A stretch of DNA of 64,000 nt from assembly GCA_004431415.1 (NCBI GenBank), contig QPMI01000637.1, positions 62,001-126,000 on the forward strand. Reading direction: 5' to 3'. The stretch comes from Cyanophora paradoxa. Lineage: Eukaryota > Glaucocystophyceae > Cyanophorales > Cyanophoraceae. The position numbers and the translations under genes are program-made. Below are positions 1 to 11,450 of the stretch, piece by piece. The notes below the pieces were generated by a model. The model searched no databases. It saw nothing but the letters and a program-made list of their open reading frames with translations, and was not told the origin of the DNA. How positions within the stretch are numbered: the first letter of the stretch is position 1; each line of letters opens with the position of its first letter.

Positions 1-2
1 CC

Positions 3-104
3 GGCCCGCAGGCGGCGCTGGCTGTGCGACGGGAGCGGCTCGGCGAGATGCACCCCCTCGCTCAGGAGACGGCTGCCGAACTTACCGCACTTCGAACTTA
101 CTAA
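3..104 (+). CDS. 3' end of an unidentified gene entering from the left
   Basis: A possible last exon. The sequence CCCGCAG just before base 12 looks like a splice acceptor, and the following frame runs open for about 30 codons to a TAA at 102-104. The residues (…RRERLGEMHPLAQETAAELT…) look like a normal amphipathic protein end, unlike the random-looking frames of this GC-rich DNA. Nothing identifies the family. The bases after it are AT-richer and non-coding in appearance, which fits a gene end. Confidence 0.35.
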   Translation, partial: GPQAALAVRRERLGEMHPLAQETAAELTALRTY

Positions 105-320
105 CTATAAGTTGAACGTACAGTGGTATTAGCCGTAAAAAACTTTCCAACGAGTTCAGTGTACTTGTGTGAAGTGCTCTTGATCATGAGCTTGTTCATG
201 TAATTGAGATACTAACGACCTTTGTCAACATGAATCATACGTATATACGTATGATTCGCATTGAGTCGCATTGTCGTTCTTCTGTAAATCCGGACAGATA
301 TAGGCCCACGACACTGGGCA

Positions 321-879
321 GTGATTGGTTGGGTTTTGAGCCGTGTACCCCCGCAGGCCGAGGAGGAGCTCGCTGCGAGCGGCCTCCCCTACACGATCAT
401 ACGGCCCGGGTTCGACCCCCCCGCCCCCCCTTCTCCTTCTCCCGACCGATCGGGGCACAGCGCTAGCGGCCTGCGGGGCGAGCCCGGGGGGCTACGGGAG
501 ATGGTCCTCGAGCGCGGAGACGCCCTCCCCACGTGCGCCCCCGCCCGTACCCCCTTACCACTCCTTCCCTCAACATGTTCGGTACCCCCCAGCGACTCGA
601 TCTCCCGCATGGACGTCGCCGAGCTCGCGGTCGAGTGCGCCGTCGCGCGGTACCCCTCCCTCGACTTCGCCGTGCGCTCGTCGCTGTACCTCCCCTCCAT
701 TCTGGGCCTCCCTGAGGCTAACCGGGCGGCGCCGGCAGTGCCTGAACGGGCCGGGCCTCGCCGCGGGGTACGCGGAGGGGCTGGAGGAGGAGGAGGGGGA
801 GGACGGGGAGGAGGGGTACGAGCCCGGGCCGAGCCCCGTGGCGGAGCCGCTGGCGCGCCTCGCGGGGGCGGCCCCCTAG
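321..879 (+). CDS. NAD(P)-binding (atypical SDR) protein, C-terminal part only
   Basis: Spliced from about four exons: one reading AEEELAASGLPYTIIRPG (from 357), then introns at about 410-457, 554-593 and 667-739, ending at TAG 877-879 after an acidic tail. The string SGLPYTIIRPG, followed downstream by ISRMDVAELAVE, is the hallmark of atypical short-chain dehydrogenase/NAD(P)-binding proteins (NmrA/TIC62-like), where it lies in the C-terminal half of the Rossmann domain. The glycine-rich nucleotide-binding N-terminus that should precede it is not visible upstream. The upstream 250 bases are AT-richer and carry no coding signal. Either a long intron separates it from exons outside the window, or the gene is 5'-truncated. 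The start at 321 is only the first in-frame ATG. The fold call is fairly safe; the substrate is unknown. Confidence 0.5.
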
Positions 880-1909
880 CGAGGCTCGGAGCCCGTCCGC
901 CGTCACCTCATCGCCGCTGCTTGCAACTTGCAACGCAGCTCTTAAACTATAATCCGTTTTTGGTTTTGCGAAACTGCACTTTTCATGATCAATTACATGC
1001 CACAATAAGGTCGATCTAAATTGCAGTCACTGAATGCCACAATTGCATGTTCGACGGCAGATTCAAAGCAATAGCCACGAGAACAATTAAACTAGAAATG
1101 CCTGTGTAACTAGAAATGTATACGTAAGAACTATAGGTAGAATAAACTACGGCCCGGCCAGCGACAGGGGGCTTCGAATTTGAGCTCGAGGCTCCGAGGC
1201 GCGGACCCGCGCGAACTAGACGCGCGCGAAAACGGGTTCACAGGAATTCGAAGCTAGAAAGAAATCGCGAATTCGGTGATGCGGCCCGGCGGGTCTGAGC
1301 AGAAAATCGAAACAGGGTTCCGGGTCTGAGCATGCGCATGCATATGCGGCAAACATTTCCTAGAGCCGGCAATACTCCGGATGCAAGAAATACTACAAAT
1401 AGCACTTGAGCTAGACCCTCGGGCCTCGGATCAAAGCTAAGGGCTGAAAAATTGGAAGTCCAAGACTCCAGCCACTGGCACCGAACTTGGGTTGGGAAAG
1501 ATTTTTCTACCGAAGCTCGAATCATGATCTACTTGAGAAGTCATGATCATGATCAGGACCGGACCGGAGATGCACGTGCACGTATGCCGCGACGCGACGG
1601 AAGTATCCAAAGCTTAAGCGGGGTAGAAAATTTAGAACTGGTAAGCTAGCGGGAGGATCGATATTTCGAGAGCGGTATGAGCAGAAATGTACAAATTTGG
1701 AATGGCAGCGAAAAACCAAGCCAATTGAAATATTGCAAGTCTTGTGTATAGCTACTAGTACCAATGCGTATACTGCCGAAGCAAAAAAGGAAGAGGAGGG
1801 GCACATGGCCCGCCCGGACCCGTGGCCGGGCCGGGAAGGGCGCGCGGGCCGACTATGGTACAGTGTTCAGGACGAACTGAACAAGGTGCAGCTCGAGCTG
1901 GGGAGCGGG
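880..1909. other. Intergenic, AT-richer spacer with palindromic hexamers
   Basis: No supportable gene. The stretch contains short self-complementary words (TGATCATGATCA near 1545, GCATGCGCATGCATATG near 1330, GAATTCG repeats near 1250). The long open frame on the plus strand from 1697 to 4126 is an artefact of GC-rich antisense sequence. Confidence 0.5.
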
Positions 1910-2069
1910 CTACCAGCCGGTGCCGGAGAGGCGCCCCTCGGGGAAGACGACGAGGGCGTCGGGCTCGGGCTCCTCCCCCCGCCGCCCCGGCCCCGCCGCC
2001 TGCACCCGCACCGGCGACGCTGCCCGCGGGCTCTCCTCCCCCTGCGCGCCGCCCCTCGTCAACAGGCAG

Positions 2070-2101
<32 letters not shown>

Positions 2102-2436
2102 CGAAATCGATCCGATGATCCGGGGCGTTCTGAGGGGCGGACCGCGCGGGAGCGCTCTCGCTCCTTGGCCTCGAGCTTCTCCAGCATCTGCGCGGGGATT
2201 CGATGCCGGGACCCATCGATATCCGAACCGATATTTTGGAGTGCTTGCGGCGCACGAGGGAGACGTGGGAGCGGGGGAGGAGGCCTGGGACTGGCGGCGG
2301 CTGGTGCTCGCGCTCCGCGGGATGGCGACGGCGACGCCTCCGCCGGCCACCGGCCGGTTGAGCGTCGCGAAGCCCGCGCCGCCCTCCGGGGCCGCCCCGC
2401 CCCGAACCCCTCCCCCGCGTCTGCCCGCCGGGGCGC

Positions 2437-2468
<32 letters not shown>

Positions 2469-5400
2469 TCGGCGGCGACGGCGGCGACGATGGAGGAGCG
2501 CCTGCTGCTGCCGCCGCTCGCCGCGCCCTCCGCGAAGGTCGCCGAGCGCCCGACGGAGCCCCGCCGGCTCGCCGCCCCCAGCACCCCGACGCCGACGCCG
2601 ACGCCGACGCCGGCAGCGGCTCCTCCGCGCCGGCGCCGGGAACGAAGAGGTTGAGGGGCGCGGCGGGGCCGGCGCCGGGGCCTCCCTTGCGGGTGTTCTC
2701 GGCGAGGGCGCGGACGAGGGCCTCCGGGGTGAGGGGCCCCGGGGCGGGGCGCGGCGGCTCGCGGTCGCGCTCGCGGAGGGGCCCGAGCCCGGGGAGCCGG
2801 CGAAGGAGCGGGGCCGCCCGGGCGGCTGCGGGGCCACCAGGTTCGGCGAGCTGCCGCCCGAGGCCCCCCGCACGCGCAGCGAGGCCGCCGCGGCGCGGGG
2901 CGAGGCGGCCGCCGCCGAGGAGGCCCCGAGGAGGCCGCCGAGCCCGTCGGCGAGAGGCGCCGCGGCGTCCCCGCGAAGGGCGAGAGCGACGCCGGCGCGG
3001 CCGCCGAGAGGGGCACCGGCGAGGCGTGCCCGGGGCCGGCCGCCGGCGGCGTCACGTCCACGAGGGCGGGGCGGGGCCGGGGCGGGCCCAGGCGGCGGCG
3101 CCGGCCACGGGGACGCTTGGTCGCTGGGGGCCCCGGCGGCGGCGGCGCCCTCTTCGACGTCGCCGCTGGCGCAGGAGGCGATGGAGTAGCGCCGCGAGCG
3201 CAGGCTCGGCTGCCGCGGCGTCGGGCCCGCCCCCTCCGTCACCGGCGGAGGCGGCGGGGGCGGCGGTCCCAGGGCGAGCGGGGCGAGGGAGGGCGGGGCG
3301 GGGCCGGGGCGGCGGGGCCGGGGCCGGGGGCGGCCTGGGGCTCGTCGTCGCCGGGGGGCCCGGGGCGGGAGACGCGATGGTGGGGAGGAGGGCGCGCGGC
3401 GTCGCCGTCCCCGACCGCCCGCCCCCGAAGCTGCGAGGGCGCGCGCGCGGGGGCGCGCCTCGTCAGAATTCGATTCGAATTCGAGGCGGGTCTTGGTTTG
3501 AGGGCGGGGGCGGGCGCCTGGTGGTGCGGTGGAGGCCTAGGCCGATGGCGCCGAGACTGCTGAAGGAGGCGGGGCGCTGGCCGCCGCCGCCGGCGCGGCC
3601 GCTGCTGCTGCGCGGCAGCGGCCCCCGCCCCGTCGACGTCGACGCCGCGGCGCTCGAGGCCGCTGCAGCGCCACGGGGCGGGGCGGGGTCCGGCCCGGTC
3701 AGAGACGGGGGGCGGGCCCGAGCATGGCGTGGGGGGCACCGTCGAGCTCGCCATCGTCCAGCACGCTCCGCAGCCGCTCCTGCGCGTGCGCGGGTCGAGC
3801 TCGACGAGGAGGCTGCGGGGCGGGGCGGACGGTGGCGGAGACGGTGGCGGCGGCGCGCCCGAAGAGCCCCGAGTTCACCGCCTTCGTCATCGCCTGCGGG
3901 GCGCGGGGCGCGGCGCGGCGTCAGGGCGGGGGGCGGCCCCCGCGGGGCCCGGCGGCGGCGCGCCTGGAGGCTCGCGCGGTTGACGCGCCCCGCCGTCTCC
4001 GGCGGGTCTGCCCCACGCCGCCCCGCGGTCAGCTCGAGCGAGGCCGAGGGGGCGGGGGAGGGGGGGAAGGGGTGGGGGGAAGGCAGGGAAGGGGGGATGG
4101 CTAGGGGGGGCAAGCTCAATGGGTAAATGGGCCCAGGAAGGGGAAAGAGACTTGGAGATACGATCCTTAGGATGAAGGTTAAAACCCGCTGAAGGCCCGG
4201 CCCCCAGCGGGCCTCGCGGGGCGGACATCTGCGCTGGAAGGCGAGGAGGCGGAACTCGACGTCCACGGCCGCCCCCTCCCCGGGCGCCACGCACACGTAG
4301 TACCACCCTGCGCGGTCCACGCGCCCCGGCCCCGGCCCGCCGTCAGCTCCGGGCGGAACGGGGGAGGGGGGGAGGCGGGAGGGGCGGGGCGGGCCGGTGC
4401 TGAAGTTGAGGTCGACGGGGTCCACGGAGAGGGTGCCCTCCTCCTCGTCCTCCGGCAGCCGCAGCTCCCACGTCTTCAGCCCTGCGCGCCCGCCCCCGGC
4501 CCCGCCCTCAGCCCCCAGCGCGGGGGGGCGCCGGCGGGGTTGAAAAACTTGGCGCGCACGGTCGGAGGGGAACTTGTGGGCGGTGGAGACGAGCAGCCGC
4601 GGCACGGCGTCGCTCGCCAGCCCCTCCGTCACCAGCCCTGTCCCGCCGCCCCGAGGTCAGGCTCAGGCTAGCGCTCCGGACCCGCATCGAATTCTCGAGT
4701 ATCTCGGATCGAACGGGCGCACGGAGGCGGAAGACGGCGGACTGGTTGCGGTCGCTGAACTGGATGCGGTAGTAGGCCGGGCCCTGCGGCTCCACCCTCC
4801 CCACCACCCCCCTGCCGGCGCGGGCGCCAGACCGCGCGTCGTCAGCTCGAAAGCAATTGATCATGAATGCATTCGGAGGATTTGGAGGCGGGGGCCCGGG
4901 GCGCGCTTGGAGGGAACGAGGACGAGGGATGAGGCGGCGAGGGCCTGGATGCGGAATTCCGAGTGCACCGCCCCGAAGACCGCTGGCGGCGCCGGCGCCG
5001 GCGCGCAGAGTCAAACACAGGACGTCGTCGACGTGGGCCGAGGGGACGGGGCCACCGAGGAAGAGGGGCTCGCTGCGTAACTCGGGGTCCGCGTCCGTCA
5101 GCTCCAGGCTGTCGTCTCCCTGCCCGCCCCGCTCGACCGCGCACGGGCGACGACGCTTCGGCAGGCCGCGGCGGCGGCGGCGGGGCGAACCTCGCTGATT
5201 GAGCGGAAGTGGTGCCGCTCCAGCGAGGGGAAGTCCCTGCGCCCCGGGCCGGCGTCGGCGGGGGCAGCGGCGCGGGCTGCATTCGAATTCGGGGGGCCGC
5301 GGGGCGCACCAGACGAAGCTGGCGTAGCTTCGAGTTCGAGGTGTGCGGGAGGGGGAGCGGGGGTACGATCACGAACGATCGCGCGGGGGGGGGGGTACAG

Positions 5401-6891
5401 GGGAGCGAGCTCACAGGTCGGGGTCGCCGGAGAGCGCCTGCGCGCGGGGTGCGGCATTAGAGGCCGGGGAGGGGGAGGCCAAGGGGACGGAGGCGAGAGG
5501 GGAGGGAGAGGGCCGGGATACGTGGGGCACCTTGAGGCGAACGATGACGCGGTTGGTACCCGTCGGGACGTCGAAGCGGAACTGCGGTGTTGGGGGGAAG
5601 GGGGGCGGGGGTGAGTAATTAATGATAAAAGGGGGGTATCGGCTATCGAGCTCTGTAGGGCGCACGTAGCGGTACTCCCCCTGATCGACGCGCCCGATCT
5701 CCGATTGGCCCGACGTGAGTACCTGCCTATCGTCGTGCTGCCGGAGTGACAGGAATACCGTCAGGGGGTACGCGGTTGTGCAAGGGGGCTTGGGGGGGGG
5801 GGGGGGGGAAGGGTACCTTCCAGATGCCGGAGCGGGACATCTTCGATCGAATCTCGGAGAAGGATTTGAACTGGGGGCGGGCAAGGACTCATGATCAGGC
5901 TCGGCGCGCGGGGGCCGCAGATGTGGAGGAGGGGGGTACAGGCGCACGAAGGCCTTCTCGCGCTCCTCGAGGGGGGCGACGTTGATGGACTCCCGCAGGG
6001 GGAGCGAGGCGGAGGCGGGGAGGGAGCCCCGGCGGATGCCCCCGGGCCGCGCGCCCCCGGCCGAGGGCGGCGGCAGCGGCGGCGCGGGGTCGAGGGGAAG
6101 GCATAGGCCCGGGGCCCCCGCGGCCGGCTTGATCGGAGGCAGCTGGGGCGACGGGGGCGGATCGGTGGCGGCGGGCGGGGACTCGCCGGGGGGCGGCGGC
6201 TCGGGCGCGTCGCCCACCGAGGCGCGCCGGCTCCGCAGCCGGAAGTCGGAGCCGTACGCGAACGAGGCCGAGAGCGGCCCGCCGAGCCGAAGCTCAGGCC
6301 GCCGAGTCGGAGCCGTACGCGAACGAGGCCGAGAACGCAATGAGCCGCGCCGCCCCGGGCCCGCCGCCGAGCCGAAGCTCAGGCTAGCGCCGTCGTTGGA
6401 GCCCTCGGGCGCGTTGGCCGGCGCCGCGCGCAGGGCCGCCGGCGAGGCGGACTCGGAGGGGGCCTCGTCGAAGAGCGCCGGCGGGCTCCCGGCCGACTCG
6501 AAGCTCAGCGAGGACACGTCCAGCGACCCGCGCGCCCGCGCCGTGCGCGCCGTCGCGAGGGTCGGCGCCAGGTCCGCCTGCAGCCGCGCGCGCATGCGCA
6601 CGGTGGCATTTGCATTAAGATCAGCGCGCGACGCGCGCGCCGGCGCGCGCGCGGGGGCGGCGATCGATATCGGCGCACGGCGGTGGACTTCTCGAGCAGG
6701 TGCGACAGCGCGGAGAGCTTCAGATCGACGATCTCGAGAGTCGCGCGCTCCTGCGCGAGGCTCCGCCGGCCCGCCAGCGCGGCCGAATCGGCGCCGGCAA
6801 CCTCCGGCGGGTCTTTCCCTTCGACCGGCAGCTGCGGCTGCGGCTGCCAGTGCGGCTGGGGCTCCAACGCGTATTCCGACTCCATGGTCAT
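1910..6891 (-). CDS. Large Ser/Pro-rich multi-domain protein with repeated PPC-like beta-sandwich modules
   Basis: A multi-exon gene. The first exon starts at ATG 6891 with an acidic, Gln/Pro-rich segment and a short amphipathic helix (LEIVDLKLSALSHLLEKS). A long Ser/Arg-rich region follows. Three segments of the same design then appear: GRVDQGEYRY|FRFDVP (spliced), RVEPQGPAYYRIQFSD, and RVDRAGWYYVCVAPGEG ending in FRLLAF. The pattern, an RV(D/E)xxG start and then an aromatic strand, resembles bacterial pre-peptidase C-terminal (PPC) domains; calpain domain III-like sandwiches are an alternative. A helix MLEKLEAKERERSR lies near the C-terminus. No catalytic domain was seen. Most donors read GTACCCC or GTGCGC. 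Exon borders in the last 1.5 kb and the exact stop are uncertain, because the low-complexity Ala/Arg/Gly frames cannot be told apart. Confidence 0.45.
2070..2100. repeat. Homopolymer C run, about 31 bases
   Basis: An uninterrupted C tract, lying in what appears to be an intron near the 3' end of the minus-strand gene (a G run in the transcript). Its length may not be exact because such runs are error-prone. Confidence 0.8.
6245..6385. repeat. Imperfect tandem duplication inside an exon
   Basis: The words CGGAGCCGTACGCGAACGAG and GAGCCGAAGCTCAGG occur twice in the same order, about 60 bases apart, within the Ser-rich coding region of the minus-strand gene. This is a recent local duplication of part of the coding sequence. 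Confidence 0.7.
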
Positions 6892-8436
6892 CCTGATGTC
6901 GCCCGAAGGCGTTATTTCTGCGGATCGCCCGCGGTCGCGGCCGCGGCTCGTGCGGATCGCCCGCAGCTCGAGCTCGCGCGCGGCTCGCGGTCCGAGGTCG
7001 GCGCCAGCGCGCGGTCAGCAACGTTTAACTCCGCGCCTCGATCTAGGGCCAGCAGCTCCTCCCCTGCTGCAGTTGCCTATCTCCACGCGAACGTCGAACG
7101 CCAGCTGCAGCCTGCACGGCCCTGCAGCAGACGGCCGGCCGAACCCTCTCTCTCTGCGCTAGCCGACCCCCGGGCCCCGGGCCCCGGGCCCCGGCCCGAC
7201 CGGCGCGCCTGCTCTCGCCGATGGGCGGACACTCGAGGTGGACAGGAGCTCGAGAGCAACCATTGACGTCGACGACTCGACGCACGTGCACGTGCCGCCG
7301 GACTCATATGCATCCCCGGGATGGCGTGAGCGGGGATGCAATCATGATCATCATGGCATGAGCGTCACTGCTGCGCCAGCCGCCAGGCTTCGGCGCTTCG
7401 CTAGCTATAGCTGAGAAGCCTACCTCCCTGCATGCATCATCAGAGCTAAAGATGCAGGGACTCCGTCTGAGATCTAGAGGACCGTCTGCCACCAGCGGTG
7501 GCTTCAGCAACTGTTCTCTCGCTCAGCCCGATGTCTTCTCTGCGGCGCCGAGCGGCCGCTCGCGTCATGCCGACGGCTTGCGTGCGCCCCTGCAGGCAAT
7601 CGTCGGTGGCGTGCACGTGATTGCACGCCTACGCAGCGACCGCGGGCGTCGTCGCCGCACAGAAACTCGGACTCCTGGCGAGGCGATGTGCTTCTGAGCA
7701 CTCGGGCGGCCCGGGGCCTCCCAACCCCCGCCGCAGCGGACTTCGGGCAGGCGCGCGTGCCCAGCTGGAGGCGGTATCTTCCGGTGCCGAGGAGCACAGC
7801 TTGCTGGTCTCGGCTGGCGACGCTGTGCGCCCGCCGGTTTTCACCCGGGCCCTCACGGGCTCCGGTTTCCGGCCCTTCCCTGGAGTTTTGGAGTCTTCGC
7901 TTTTCTAGGGCACTGCTCAGAGGAGGGCTATAGTTTAGGCTCGGCCGCTTCGTCTTCACCCTTGCTATACGTAGGCTCAGTTCCTGCGTCCTTAGGGAGG
8001 TTGTGGTAGCTTGGCCTTAGCTTCGGCTCTCTGTTTGCAGTGTTTATTAGGAGTGTGTTGTCCCCTTTCTCCAGTACGTAGATTGTGAGCACAGCACACG
8101 AGAGTCCTCACTTTCTCTTCCTGGATAGTGCTTTCAGTGAGATTGTGGTCGACGTAGACAACTTCATTAGTTGTACGGATGTGCTAATGCAAATCGACCC
8201 GATCTAGAGGACCGTCTCGAGCTCCCATTTCCTCGGGCTCCGCGCTAGAGAGGGAGGCTCAAGGACTCCGGGAGCCTCCCTACTGATCATGATCATGAGG
8301 CTCCTTGAGCCTCTCTCTAGCCTTCTAGGGCTACGAACGTATACCCTCGCCGGCGCCAAGGCCCTGCCCTCAGGGCCTGCCACTGGCTGCCAGGCCCTGC
8401 GCATGCTAGGCTATAGCTAGCGCCACGCGCCGAGGG
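6892..8436. other. Intergenic region with dispersed repeats and a hairpin
   Basis: No recognisable gene. Notable contents are a (GGGCCCC)n palindromic run near 7165-7195, the 17-base word GATCTAGAGGACCGTCT at 7471 and again at 8201, a T-rich untranslated-looking stretch around 7920-8190, and an inverted repeat at 8245-8320. Open frames of up to about 150 codons exist on both strands but match nothing I know. Confidence 0.5.
8245..8320. repeat. Inverted repeat (potential hairpin)
   Basis: The left arm 8245-8265 (CTAGAGAGGGAGGCTCAAGGA) is nearly the reverse complement of the right arm 8302-8320 (TCCTTGAGCCTCTCTCTAG). The loop holds the self-complementary TGATCATGATCATGA. It lies just beyond the 3' end of the aminopeptidase gene. 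Confidence 0.7.
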
Positions 8437-11220
8437 CTATCGCTCTGCGAGGGGGCGCCCGACGAGGGCCTCGATCTCCCCCGCCGCCTTCGGGATCCCC
8501 GCCGTCAGCACCTGCCCCCGCGCGCCCCGCCCCGGCCCGACCCACCGTCAGCCGCCCTGCAGCTGCACCCGCGCGGCCCAGGCGGCCCTCGCGATGGCCG
8601 GGCCCGGGCCGGGCCGCGGGCACCTCTATCTGCAAGGGCCCGCCGCCGGCCTCCGGGTCCTCGTCCTGCGCGCCGTGCCCCTCCGCGGGGGGCAGCACCG
8701 CCACGTTGTCCTCGATCCGCACCGCCACGCCCCTGAACCTGCGCCCCAGCCCGCCCCGGCCCGCGCCCCGGGTCACGCTGCGTGGGGGACGGGCGCCCGA
8801 GGAGGGGGGGGGAACGCGCTCGGGGGGTACGTCGGGGTCGTCGAGGGGCAGGTACACGCCGGGCTCCACGGTGAAGCACACGCCGGGCTGCCCGCCGCCG
8901 GGGGGACGCGCGTCACAGGCGAGCGGGCCGGGGTACAGCCACGGGGGCGCTGCGCGCGCACCCCGATGCGCGTGCTCTTGGTCGGGATCGACGGGCAGTC
9001 GTGGATGTCCTGCAGGGGTACACGTGAATGCAGGGAGGGGCGGGGGAAGGCGGGGGTACGGGGGAGCGCGGACCATCCCGAGGAAGTGGGAGACGGCGTG
9101 GGGGAAGTACTTGAAGAAGCCCTGCGGGGTACGCGGTTCGGACAAAAAACAATTGGAGAAAAGGAAGAGGGCCGCGTACCCCGGAGACGAAGAGCTGGTG
9201 GGGATCGCGCGTACCCCCGATCCCGAGCGAGACAAGGCCCCTGCCGTGCGTGGGCTGGGCTCAGCGATGAGGAGAGAAGGGGGAGGGCTGGGGGTACACC
9301 TGCAGAGGAGCCGGATGCACGTCGCGTGCAGGCCGGAGAGCGTGAGGGAGTCGCCCCTACCCAGCCGCTGTGCAATGTGCTGTACGCCCGCGCGGCGTGA
9401 GACGGTACCCTTGGGGACAAGGGGTGAAGGGAGAAGCCACCTCGAGCAGGGATCTCTGCAGGTCCTCCATCATGTCGTACACGGCTCGCTGGGTAGGGGC
9501 TCAGCAGGGGCTGCGGCGCTCGGGCACGGGATCGGGCGCCTGTGCCGGGGTGAAGCGGCCGGAGACGGGCCAGACGCGCGTGACGTCGCTGGCGTACCCC
9601 CAGAACTCGGCCCCCGCGTCCACGAGGAGGGTGTCCCCCTCGCTGCGCCGCGGGTTCGGATCCCGCGGGGGCCCTCCTCTTTCGCGCGGCGTGGCACCGG
9701 AGGGTCTGCTCGTTGAGGACGTAGTGGATCGAGAGGCCCCTGGGCCCCCCCGCCACCACGGGCGGGTACGAGAGCCGCTGCGCGCCGCGGGTCCTGCCGC
9801 GAGGGCAGGGATCAGCGGGCGCGGCGGAGGCAGGGGGCGCGGGGGGCGGGGCACCGGCACTCGAACTCGAGGCGGGCGGCGACCTGCGCCTCGGAGACGC
9901 CCGGGCGCGTGCCCCGCATGGCCGCCTCGAAGGCCGCCCCCGCGATCCCCGCCGCCCGCCGCATCAACCGCAGCTCCTCGGGGCCCTTCCGCAGCCGCTG
10001 CCGCTGCACCAGCGCCTCCGCCCCCGCAGTCGACACCTCCGCTGCGCCCCGCGGGTCGCCCTCGCGCCCTAGACCTTCTCGGGCCGGGGCGGGGGCACCG
10101 CCGGAGGCGGCGAGGGCGGGGAGGACGGCGGCGTCAAGGGCGGGGTTGACGCCGGAGCGGTAGTACACCCGCGAGGCGCCCCGCAGCAGCCGCGGCAGCT
10201 CCCGCCCCACGCTGCCCGCCTCCGACCCGTGCGCCTGCGGCGTGGAGAAGCTCGCCGGCGGCGAGGGGAGGGGGGAAGGAGGGCCCCGGGGGGTAGGGGG
10301 ACCTCGTGGGCGCCGAAGAGGGCGCGGGCGTCGTCGAGGGAGGCGCAGGGCCCCTCCCAGAGCCGCCGGTCCGGCTCCCGCCCCTTCACGAAGAGGGCGA
10401 AGCGCGCCCCGCCGCCCTCCCCATCCGCCCCTGCCGGCGGGCCCGCGGCGGCCTCGGCCGGAGCGCGGGGGTACGGGGGCGCCGGGCACGGGCGGACGGA
10501 GGACGAGGAGCGAGCCGGGCTCCCGGAAGCCGCAGAGGTAGAAGAAGTCCGTCTCCTGCGCTGCGCGTCCCGCCCGGCCCGGCGGGGAGGGAGGCGGGCA
10601 CGTGCGCGGAGGCCCACCTGCCGGTATTGAGAGTAGGGGATGTCTGGGGGCCGGGGCGGCGCGCGCGGGGGGGGGGCGGCGTCAGCTGCAGGTCCGAAGG
10701 GAGCCGGCAGGGCGGGCGGGCGCACTGTGGCTCACTGTCGACGTCGCGCGCGCGGCGGCGGCGCGTGCTGTCAGCGAGAGAGGGGCGGGATCGGGCGGCG
10801 AGGGGGGATGGCACTGAGAGCGACGGGGTTGGAGGGCAGGACGAGGGCGGAGCCCTGAGCGCCGCGCGCCCGTCAGCCGCGCGGCGCGGCTCCCTCGCGA
10901 GCGCGCACCGGCGGCAGGCGCGCGGCGAGCTGCGATCTCCTGCGCGCGTAGTCGGCGCGCGTGATCCCGGGCGTCAACTCGTCCTCGCTTGCGAAGAGCT
11001 CGGGGTGCGTTCTCCAAACTGCTTGGCCGACGTACGCGTCTGGATTCGCCGCGACAGAGATTCCCCTCGCTGGCGCAGCTAATGCCGCCGCGCCCGCAGC
11101 CGCAGCTGCATACGCAGGCCACGTGCAGTGCAGCTCCTTCGAACGCACCGCCCCACGCGCGGCGGTGGTCCGGACGATCGGCTGCCATGCGCGCTGGGCG
11201 CGCGTGGCGCCGGCGAGCAT
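8437..11220 (-). CDS. Xaa-Pro aminopeptidase 3 / ICP55-like metallopeptidase
   Basis: Removes an N-terminal residue preceding proline. XPNPEP3/ICP55 members trim mitochondrial proteins after presequence cleavage. An Ala-rich N-terminus (start 11220) could be an organelle targeting peptide. It is followed by HPELFASEDELTPGITRADY, the family's aminopeptidase-P N-terminal signature, and later by ETDFFYLCGFREPGSLLVL. The catalytic pita-bread domain shows all five metal ligands in order: VDAGAE, SDVTR, HAVSHFLGMDIHD (His), VEPGVYLP (Glu) and RIEDNVAVLP (Glu), ending EALVGRPLAER at TAG 8437-8439. At least ten exons, several with GTACCCC donors. It is divergently transcribed from the TRAF-like gene, with 230 bases between starts. 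The subfamily call rests on the N-terminal signature; a plain aminopeptidase P is the alternative. Confidence 0.85.
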
Positions 11221-11450
11221 CCCCAGATGGTTCGAAACCTGGCCCGATCACGGCGGCTGCTGCCCGCTACCGATGCGACTCACGAGCGCAGGCTGCGCTG
11301 TGCGTGCCTTCGCAGCTCGAGATCTAGAGGCGGAGCCCCGCTGAAGATCTAGAGGCGGAGCCCCGCTTCCCTGCAGCTGTCGGGGATACAGCATTTAGCT
11401 TCACCAAGCGAGCCGAGCTTTCGACGCACACCGGTACCGCCAGCCAGGCG
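11221..11450. promoter_or_regulatory. Shared upstream region of the divergent aminopeptidase and TRAF-like genes
   Basis: 230 bases separate the two start codons. No TATA box is evident. The region carries a 22-base direct repeat (11321-11342 and 11346-11367) beginning GATCTAGAGG. Confidence 0.5.
11321..11367. repeat. 22-base direct repeat in a divergent promoter
   Basis: Two identical copies of GATCTAGAGGCGGAGCCCCG plus CT, separated by three bases (GAA). The first ten bases also occur at 7471 and 8201. Confidence 0.85.

Noticed and set aside
405-425. GGGTTCGACCCC resembling a tRNA T-arm
   Set aside because: It lies in an intron with no matching anticodon or acceptor stem around it. The similar GGGTTCGAGCCC near 17737 in an RRF intron was rejected for the same reason.
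1697-4126. 809-codon open frame on the plus strand
   Set aside because: Composition is Arg/Gly/Ala/Pro noise, typical of antisense to GC-rich coding DNA, and it overlaps minus-strand exons with real motif content. No domain is visible.
5411-7021. Continuous 536-codon minus-strand frame taken as one exon
   Set aside because: It reads through clear introns (GTACCCC…CAG blocks). The spliced version gives a better protein, for example joining GEYRY to FRFDVP.
7452-7959. Open frames on both strands in the 7.4-8.0 kb spacer
   Set aside because: No splice-consistent extension, no recognisable motif, and amino-acid composition like other shadow frames.
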